DNA from: Nematostella vectensis
Lineage: Eukaryota; Cnidaria; Anthozoa; Actiniaria; Edwardsiidae
DNA: 64,000 nucleotides
Direction: 5' to 3'
NCBI RefSeq assembly: GCF_932526225.1
Contig: NC_064040.1
Span: forward strand, 2,641,894-2,705,893
In this document: one piece after another, positions 56,601 to 64,000 of the stretch
How the letters are laid out: each line of letters starts with the position of its first letter
Position numbering within the stretch: the stretch's first letter is position 1
Position numbers and translations under genes: made by a program
The notes under the pieces: model-generated
What the model was told of the DNA's origin: nothing
The model's input: the letters and a program-made list of their open reading frames with translations, nothing else
Database searches by the model: none

Positions 56601-59600
56601 TACTCAAGGTTAAGAGTCAAGCTCACCCTGCCATCTCATGGCAGAGGGCCAGCAACAAGCCTGGAATGGCCCGTCCAAAGTCTGGCAGTGGGACATAAGC
56701 TCAGGAGACTCAGCTTCTGTCAAGGTGAAACCTACCTGCAAAGAGCTCTTTTGCCTGTTCGTATGTCTTGGGATATCCATCAAGAATAAAACCCTAAAAG
56801 AATACATGGAAGAATAATGAGTTTAAATTCAGTAATACTATTTGAGATCTCTATGCTAGCTATACCTCTTAGAATGGCCAATAGTTTATATAAAAAGGCT
56901 GTGTCGTCTTTTTTTAAATGGTCATGTAAAGAAATGATAGCACTTACCTGATTTTGACAGGGCATGGAATGTAGCTTTTCTCTGTAGAATCGAATAATGT
57001 ATTGATCTTCATAACGCCCTATAAAACAACACAGCAAGATTCAGTAAACATGGTGCAACAAATGTGGTAACGAACAATTGACAGGTCTTGTTAGGAAATT
57101 CCACACTAATTGCAAAAGCAAAAATATGCTCTCCTTTTTGGTGCAGTTTTGGTGTGAAATCAATTCTTTCGAATGAGGATGAACAAAACGTCAACGCGTC
57201 TAAACAAACACAGATAGATTGGGAAGGGCCTGAGTGTATACACAAATGTACTGTAGGAATACTGTTTGATAATCCTACCATTGTTTTGCTCCTTGCTTTC
57301 AAGCAGAGCTTCCAGCAGTTCTTGGTCTTCCTGTGCTTTCATGTCATCCTCATCATCATTGTCTTGGTCTGCGCGAGCTGCACTTTGTTGCTATGGAAAC
57401 AAATCAGTTATATGGCATAAGGGAGAGGCATACAGAAAAGTATAATCATAACAGTGTAATCCTATATAATTAACAGACTAATACAGTATAAATGCTATAC
57501 ATTACACACCTTTTTTTTCTAAAATCACCTAAATCGGGCTGCCCTAATGATATACTATTATAGCTGTATTGCAAACTATAAAATATTTACCAGTTTTTCA
57601 ATGGCCTAATCTATGACACTCTGGATCCTAATGTGATTATATACTATTTATAGCTGTATTGCGAAGTAACTATAAAATATTTACCAGTTTTTCAATGGCC
57701 TCATCTATGACACTCTGGATCCTAATGTGATTATATACTATTTATAGCTGTATTGCGAAGTAACTATAAAATATTTACCAGTTTTTCAATGGCCTCATCT
57801 ATCACACTCTGGATCCTAATGTGATTATATACTATTTATAGCTGTATTGCGAAGTAACTATAAAATATTTACCAGTTTTTCAATGGCCTCATCTATCACA
57901 CTCTGTATTCTAATGTGGTGAAGCTTGTAGTGGGTACAGAGCTGTTTTACGACCAACGTCTTCCCAGAGGCAGGAGGGCCTAGGATACAGGCGCGCACAG
58001 GCTGAAAAACAAAAGAGGAGTGAGACAATATATAAACAGGCAAGACACAGAAACACAAAGAAATGGGAACCCAACTCAAACAAATGGAGAATATCAGTAT
58101 TTTCTAATACCAAAGGTATTTAATGTAATTCATGAACGATTTCTTTTTTCCTTATTTAATATACAGTACAGTAGGGGGTTTGAGTTGCCAGCACCATTAC
58201 TTAATAATTACTTATATTAGGCAATCTTTCTATTTGAAATAAGCCCTTTTTTGGTGGCTTGGCTGGGGTGGGCTGGGGTGGCCACACTACCCACCCATAT
58301 GCAAAGGCACATGCCTACCCACCAAAAGTCCTCTCGTCTCCTTATATTCCTTGATGACTTTTTCTATGTTGTCGACAACACCAGTCTGGAAAGAGAAATA
58401 CATGGCATCAAATTTCTTGTACATACTTAGCAAATGATATAGTGCATAATTTATATTCTTTCATCATAAAACTACCAAGTGAGAAAAAGAATCCCCATTA
58501 AAAAGGATTTCCATTGGCTAATGTAGGGAAGCAACTGTGCAACATTTTCTATTGAATTTGTAACATGAAGATATGAAACCTTGATTTTATATTCAAATTC
58601 TATCGAGATGGTTAACCATCTTGCGCTGAGACTAGTGCTCCTTTCATGTGTTGTGCTCCTACAATAGGAACCTGCCCATTTAAGAAGAAACATTCTGACT
58701 CACCTCTGAGACCCAGTTAATATTCATCCCTTCCTTAATGAATGTTGCTTCCATTCGAAGGTTTACAAGAAGCATGTCAAAATCTGCTTGCTAGAATAAC
58801 AAACATAATCAGGGCTTCTGGAATTACGTGCTTCCGCGCAATTTGACTTTTTCCGCGTAATCCGAGTAATCCACAAATTTCCGCGTAATCCCATGTAATT
58901 TGGCTAAATTTTGAAAGACAAAACATTTAAGTGCACAGCTGATGTGTTCTTTAAGGGTTCTTACCTCTTTTTCTTGTAAAAAAGAGATATATTTTTTCGT
59001 AAGAGTGCGATATTTCGAACTGAATTTCGAAAACAGTAAAAACGACTAGGCGTTCTTTGCTAAATCGCATGTATTGCAAAATCCCGCGTAATTTAGTGCA
59101 TAATGATTGATTTTCCACGCAATTTAGCGCGTAATTTAGCAAAAAATCCCGCATAATTTTGAGTTTTTTCCCGCGTAATTCCAGAAGCCCTGCATAATGA
59201 ATGAATAAATGTGAATGCAAACATAAGAACAGTTAAACCTGCAACACAGCAAGATACAGTGTATGACATTCTAGCCTTTGAAATCTGAGGAAATTTGTCA
59301 GATTTTGCTTGTAGGAAGGGAACTTTCAAAAACCAAATAACATAAGGGGTCTAATGAATAAAAAAGCTGATGGGATGTCATTAAATAAAAAAAATATTTG
59401 CATAATAAATTTGCATTTTCCATCCCTTTAAACACATATTAGACTTATATACAAATTAAAGCAAAATGTTAGACCCTGATATCCTATAGGTACATAATTA
59501 TAATGGAAGTGCATAATTAAGTCCTGGAAGACAGACCTCCAGTTCCTTGATAAGCAGTGCTTCTTCCTTGGAGATCTTCTTGACCTTTCCTGTTCCCAAG

Positions 59601-62329
59601 TAAATGCTGACAGCCTGTGAAGTTAGAAATCATGTTTCATATGGCTGTTTTTTAATATCCTATAACAGTATACATCAATCAATAGTTTGTGAGCCATAGG
59701 AATGAAATGGAAAGAAAATTTTGGGAAGAAAGTGGAGTGAATTGTTTTAATGAGGTGGTATTAATCAAAGAGTGGCATACATTTGACAACAGAAATAATA
59801 TATTATAGTACCTTGACAATCTCTTCCAGGGTATTTTTAGACTCATCCACCGCCACCATGTAGCGTACTTTGGGATGCTGATCACAAATATTGAGCACAA
59901 TGCTTGCAAGGTCTGAGATGTGAATAGTAGGCACAATGTTGTCGCCAGGGCCGAAGCACTGCAGGGCTGGCATCTGGCCATGCCATGCTGTCTTGAACAA
60001 AAAGTGGAAGATGTCTTCACCAGATCCATATGTCAACCCAGAGGCCACCACATAAGTGATAAATTTTGCTTTGTTGGTTTTGCCATGTTTGATGACTAGT
60101 TTTTCAGCACTGATGTGGGGTTTGAAGTTTGGGTGGGCCCGGCGACGGCGGTAGTCATCTTCAGTAAATGGAATCTCTGGGTCATCCTGAGAACATATGC
60201 ACATAAATTATCACAATGGGACACTAGCAAGAAATTAAGAATAAAAATAACATAGAAGTTATTAGGTGCATTGTTTTTTTCTAGCGCACCAATATCATAC
60301 TTCAACTTTAGTAATGCATGATGCCTAATCCATGATATAATATATGATGATACTGCAGTATGCCCACTCACAGGGTCTAAAGGCTTGCTACGAGCCCAAG
60401 TCATGATAGTAGACATACAGATGAACACTTTTAGTCCACTCCAGTTCTCAAGCTCTGCATGCAATGCTGAAGAAAGATTCAAATAAAGAAAGTATGTCTT
60501 ATAAATGTCAGTATGCCACAGGAGTAAACAGCAACTTGCATGTCATTTTTAAAGTATGTGCTTGTGTACACTGTAAGAGGATCAACTAATCGGCTCAACA
60601 AATCCAAGATATCAAGATGTGTTGTAATAACTTATGGTTAGGAATTGTCTCACAAAGCAACTCACAGTGGTTGCTCTTGGTGAATATATAACTCTTACTG
60701 ACTAAGTACAAATCAACCAAGTGGGTACAGCACTTCTCGTATACTAAAGGGTAGTAGATGTGAGTGGTGTATGACCCATGCTCATACACCCCACCCCTAC
60801 TCTCCTACCCTCCATATAATAAAGGGTAATAGCAATGAGTAGTGTATGACCCATGCTCATAGACCCCACCCCTGCTCTCCTACTTTCTGTATAATAAAGG
60901 GTAACAACAGTGAGTGGTGTATGACCCATGGTCATTGACCCCACCCCTACTCTCCTACCTTCTGTGATAATAGCAGTGAGTGGTGTATGACCCATGCTCA
61001 TAGCCCCCTCCCCTACTCTCCTACCCTCCATATAATAAAGGGTAACAACAGTGAGTGGTGTATGACCCATGGTCATTGACCCCACCCCTACTCTCCTACC
61101 TTTTGTGGTAATAGCATTGAGTGGTGTATGACCCATGCTCATGGCCCCCTCCCCTACTCTCCTACCCTCCATATAATAAAGGGTAATAGCATTGAGTGGT
61201 GTATGACCCATGCTCATAGCCCCCTCCCATACTCTCCTACCTGACACTGCCCATGTTGCCTGATCCACCTGGTCTGGAGGTCCATTAATGTCGTACAGCA
61301 CAATATCACAGCCAAGGAGGTGAGGGAGCAGTTCCTCTTTAGTTTTGTACTAAAAATTAACAGACAGGTTTTGTAATGATGAGCTACTGTACTTGTCAAA
61401 ACTTTCACAAGCCAGGGCACTACAGAATCTGTATTTTTTTGTTTGTTTTTTTCCCTTTTCTTTTAGACTAGCACCTCCATGTATGGGAGTGTAATACCTT
61501 CTGTCTATTAAAACGTCCTGTCTTTTAAATGCAGGAGATTTCTTTTTTCTTGTCATCACTTACTTCAAAAACCTCATCGACCCAATTAGGTTTAGGTTGA
61601 GTTGGGTCCTGCATAGTGCCAACAATCTGATAGCAGGCATCAGTCTGGATGGGGGCTTCTCCACTTGCTTGCGACTCATCGTCATTTACTTCCTCCTCAT
61701 CTGCCGTAGCTCCTACAACTGAGCGAGCTAATATCTACAGGGGAAAGTTGAATTGTGCAATTTAAAGGGAGAATTCCAGATGTTTCACTATTGTTGCAAA
61801 TTTTGCGCGCTGGTTAGGCTCTAATAGGCTATAATCTTAAAAATAATCTTTAGAGGAAGTGACCATAGCAGAAAACAAGAAAATATAAAAAATGTAGCTT
61901 CATCCACTTGCAAATCTTAGTATAAGTTAAAGTATTTAGACTTACTTATAAAACTTGCCAAATGCTCTTTAAACTAGTTTGTTTAGTCATTCCTTATCTG
62001 AGTTTGTACAGCTCATAAATGAACCTATACTAGAAACCATAAAGCTAGTCGCTGCCTCAGTAACAGCTTACTACGTATAGACAATTCTATCTCAAAGGGT
62101 AGGAGAATGTTTTATGACAACTCGAGTTGATGCATGAACAGACAGCCTATGCCGTCATTTGAAGGCTAGAAATTAGTCTTTGAATCGATTTTCTTTAAAG
62201 CGATTTAGGCAATATTAAACAGGGCTGATAACTTACTTTGCTGATATTCTTGCTTGAGTACGCGTCTACATGGTTTAAAAACACACGGGTCCGTTTGGTT
62301 TCCCCTTTCGCTGGAGCAACGTCCGCCAT
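53618..62329 (-). CDS. AK7: Adenylate kinase 7 (AK7), complete, 20 exons
   Basis: Exons: 62329-62237, 61734-61564, 61349-61241, 60466-60372, 60186-59812, 59614-59537, 58790-58704, 58385-58323, 58001-57873, 57390-57279, 57018-56948, 56793-56736, 56576-56514, 56359-56261, 55938-55840, 55407-55324, 55098-55046, 54753-54667, 54193-54035, 53656-53618. All borders are GT-AG with consistent phases; 2,124 nt, 707 aa (human 723). Order of parts: NAD-epimerase-like Rossmann region (about 14-330, with [14 protein letters not shown] and [16 protein letters not shown]), adenylate kinase domain with P-loop GPPASGKT (365-372) and [13 protein letters not shown] (signature with Lys for Arg, as in human AK7), a lid-side segment [11 protein letters not shown], a Glu/Arg-rich helix (about 597-660), and a C-terminal Dpy-30 motif ending [13 protein letters not shown]7 converts ATP and AMP to ADP in motile cilia and sperm tails. 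The start is MADVAPAKG in the context AAGATGG. Confidence 0.97.
54906..55020. repeat. 58-bp tandem duplication in AK7 intron 17
   Basis: Two copies starting GTCAGCCCCAAACTC at 54906 and 54964 differ at a handful of bases. Neither contains exon sequence or a splice site. Confidence 0.85.
56085..56261 (-). repeat. Decayed second copy of the AK7 exon 14 end in intron 14
   Basis: Plus-strand bases about 56101-56175 (ATTGTGAGTC, CAGCGACCACAC, CTCTG, ACATGTGTC, AAATCATTG) align with the 3' part of exon 14 at 56270-56340, an offset of about 169 bp. The spacer upstream also aligns loosely, so the duplication spans the exon end and its donor. In the intronic copy the donor GT is gone and the match is diverged, so it should not be spliced. 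A poly-C tract follows at about 56062-56080. Confidence 0.7.
57548..57914 (-). repeat. 94-bp minisatellite over the AK7 exon 9 end and donor
   Basis: Four copies with the donor at 57589, 57683, 57777 and 57871; the last is the real exon 9 junction. Each intronic copy holds about 44 nt of exon (coding the end of [14 protein letters not shown]), the CTG/GTAAAT donor, and about 50 nt of intron. The intronic copies share CTGGATCCTAATG where the real exon has CTGTATTCTAATG, so they multiplied from each other after the first duplication. Confidence 0.93.
58810..59192. mobile_element. MITE in AK7 intron 6
   Basis: The ends CAGGGCTTCTGGAATTACG and CGTAATTCCAGAAGCCCTG are perfect inverted repeats, and CATAAT flanks both sides. 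The 383-bp interior has no coding potential but is full of GCGTAAT and CGCGTAATTT words. The CAGGG end recalls hAT elements, but hAT duplications are 8 bp while here six bases match, so the family stays open. Confidence 0.8.
60741..61240 (-). repeat. 65/75-bp minisatellite starting at the AK7 exon 3 donor
   Basis: Seven units with GTGGTGTATGACCC near 60765, 60840, 60915, 60980, 61055, 61121 and 61196, alternating between 75- and 65-bp forms. On the minus strand every unit repeats the donor-like GTAGGAGAG directly after AG, GG or AA, as in the real exon 3 donor CAG/GTAGGAG at 61241/61240. A frame that stays open through it (60744-61301) is a by-product of the repeat. Confidence 0.92.
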
Positions 62330-62896
62330 CTTCGTTTCTGTTTCTCTGTAAAGCAGTTGCGAGGCAACACACACAGACATCCGAAAAGGACTCGGCCGAG
62401 TAGGCGAACACCCCACGGAAAACTATCGACAGATTTTTTTTTTTGAAAATAACTCTCGCGAGGCAACGTGTCTCAAGCTATAGCAATAATCAGAAAAGAG
62501 AAATATTGGTAGATATGACGGGCCTTATTTCAAAGCATTGAAAATAGATAACAACTATGATGCAAAATTTTAATTACTCAAAGAAAAAGCGGGAAATATC
62601 AATACTTACCGATATAAAAACGACATAATATCGACTGACAGTATGCTTTCAATTTTTACTTTAGACTACTGCTTCATAAAAGGTTAAAAAAATAATACCC
62701 CCTATAGGTTGTGTAAATTCAGCTGAATTTTACGCATTCTTTACTGCTTGCTCTTTGGAGGCGGCATTTTAAAATTTTGCCTCTTGGCCGCCGAAGGCAC
62801 GAGTGGTAATCGAGCGTTCATAAGTACACAAGCCACGAGTACAACATAACACACGAGTTTCGAGGTGTGGGAGCGATCTCACAAATTCTCCTCAAT
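62330..62896. promoter_or_regulatory. Head-to-head promoter region of AK7 and the SLC35A-like gene
   Basis: The two start codons are 567 bp apart on opposite strands, so both promoters must lie here, probably shared. The stretch is AT-rich in the middle. No TATA box is convincing and I did not find an X-box-like RFX site that I could defend. Confidence 0.5.
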
Positions 62897-63615
62897 ATGT
62901 CGTCTTACTTGAGCGCTGTGTCCGTTTCTAACTTGAAGAACCTCTTCCCTACAAAAACACACTTCTTTATATTTATAGGATACATGGCTCTTTTTATAAA
63001 TCAAGGTAAAATCGATTTATTAAATCAACTGTCATATCACATCGGTTCCATTTCGAAACTGTTTTTTTCCTGTTCTAGGAATACTCGTCACTGCTACAAA
63101 AGACAAGAACAATCGCTATCATTACAATACTACCACTGTTGTGTTATTCACGGAAGTTGTCAAGCTATTTGCGGCCTGTTTTCTGCAATTACAAGAGTGA
63201 GAATTGATAAGTATATTATCCGGCAAACAAAGAGGAACTTCGCATGATAGGTCAAGCAAATCTTAGAACTGATGTAAAAGAACCTAGGGGATTGGAGGGA
63301 GGGAGCAACCATAGATAATATCGAACATTTGGCGACTCTTTAGTGAGAGAAGACAGCTTTTGGGCAGCCATCTATAGCTAAGCACGTGATATTTGTTTCA
63401 CCTGAATGCTGTGCTCATTGAGCATGACAATACAAGCTAGACTACAGGATTCAGGGCCACATCCAAACCTATTTGCATTTCCTCCTATTATTTCCTGTAT
63501 TCTGAAGTCGCTCCACAATACATCTTGTTAAATTAAGCTATTCACTAACCATCCGATTTGCTCCCCAGGTCGACCCCCCGTGAGTTTCTCACGCACATCA
63601 AAGACAATATCAAAG
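62897..63615 (+). CDS. SLC35A-family nucleotide-sugar transporter, 5' part (three exons)
   Basis: Exons 62897-63005, 63079-63196 and 63569-63615, with GT-AG introns and matching phases; they give the first 91 residues and the gene continues beyond the window. Residues 22-42 form the first membrane helix (THFFIFIGYMALFINQGILV), followed by NNRYHYNTTTVVLFTEVVKL, the motif of SLC35A proteins at the second helix, then STPREFLTHIKDNIK. Family members are Golgi or ER antiporters that import nucleotide sugars in exchange for the nucleotide monophosphate; the exact substrate cannot be told from this part. The ATG at 62897 is chosen as the first ATG; the frame is open upstream but has no earlier ATG. 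Confidence 0.85.
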
Positions 63616-64000
63616 GTAGTTTATGTGCTCCAAACCAAACTACTAGTCTACTACTACTACTAGTCTACACATATAATGTGTAGAACGGAGACTTGATCCT
63701 AGGTACAGAACATTACAAGATTACTTACTGTTTTAGTAAAGTGGGGAGGGGTGGTTGGACAACCCTCGCCTATGCCTCCCCCCCCCCCAAAAAAAAAAAG
63801 AAAGAAAGAACAGGCTGACTAACACAATAATGTCAGTGTTCTCCCCAGGATTTCCCACCAAATGACAAATGAAAAATAAATAACAAATGACAAAAAAAAC
63901 AGTGTTGTTTTCAATCAATTATTTCATTGTCAAACTTTTAAAAATGGGTCATAATATGAATATATGACATATGATTTATATATGGTATTAAACAAAAAGC
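63616..64000. other. Intron 3 of the SLC35A-like gene
   Basis: No further exon is recognised to the right edge. It contains a poly-C/poly-A junction at 63778-63799 and AT-rich sequence. Confidence 0.45.

Noticed and set aside
60744-61301. 185-codon frame with MSMGHTPL repeats
   Set aside because: It is the intron 3 minisatellite of AK7 read through; only its first part (61241-61301) overlaps true exon 3.
62867-62896. Upstream GTG start for the SLC35A-like gene
   Set aside because: A GTG start is not expected in an animal nuclear gene when an ATG follows 30 bases later and gives a family-like N-terminus.

Overview
The window is nuclear DNA of an invertebrate animal: spliced genes with GT-AG introns, DNA transposons, a LINE fragment and many minisatellites. 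A complete adenylate kinase 7 gene points to an animal with motile cilia. An anthozoan cnidarian or a cephalochordate fits, but the sequence alone does not decide.

Left 38.2 kb: one head-to-tail array of alanine tRNA genes, all on the + strand. I count 256 copies about 149 bp apart, running off the left edge. The 72-nt tRNA carries the G3:U70 pair that marks alanine tRNAs, intact A and B boxes in the best copies, and a T-run terminator just downstream. About 161 copies read UGC and 92 read CGC. Many copies are decayed. Shared blocks of 5, 10, 13 or more monomers show that the array evolves like a satellite. A LINE 3' fragment interrupts it at about 2.96-3.31 kb.

38.7-52.7 kb, minus strand: a complete eight-exon POLR3F gene (RPC6 subunit of RNA polymerase III, 318 aa), ending only 455 bp from the last tRNA copy and facing the array. 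Its 6.5-kb intron 6 has a minisatellite at each end: at the 5' end 17 copies of the exon end plus splice donor, at the 3' end about 30 copies of the splice acceptor. Between them lies an intronless gene for a small Cys-rich membrane protein. Intron 1 holds a decayed Ginger-type DNA transposon and at least one non-autonomous transposon.

53.6-62.3 kb, minus strand: a complete 20-exon AK7 gene (707 aa). Three of its introns carry tandem repeats or duplications grown from the upstream exon-intron junction.

62.9 kb to the right edge, plus strand: the first three exons of an SLC35A-type nucleotide-sugar transporter, head to head with AK7.

The strongest unusual signals are (1) a satellite-scale tRNA-Ala array next to a gene for the polymerase that transcribes tRNAs, and (2) repeated growth of minisatellites exactly over splice junctions in two neighbouring genes.
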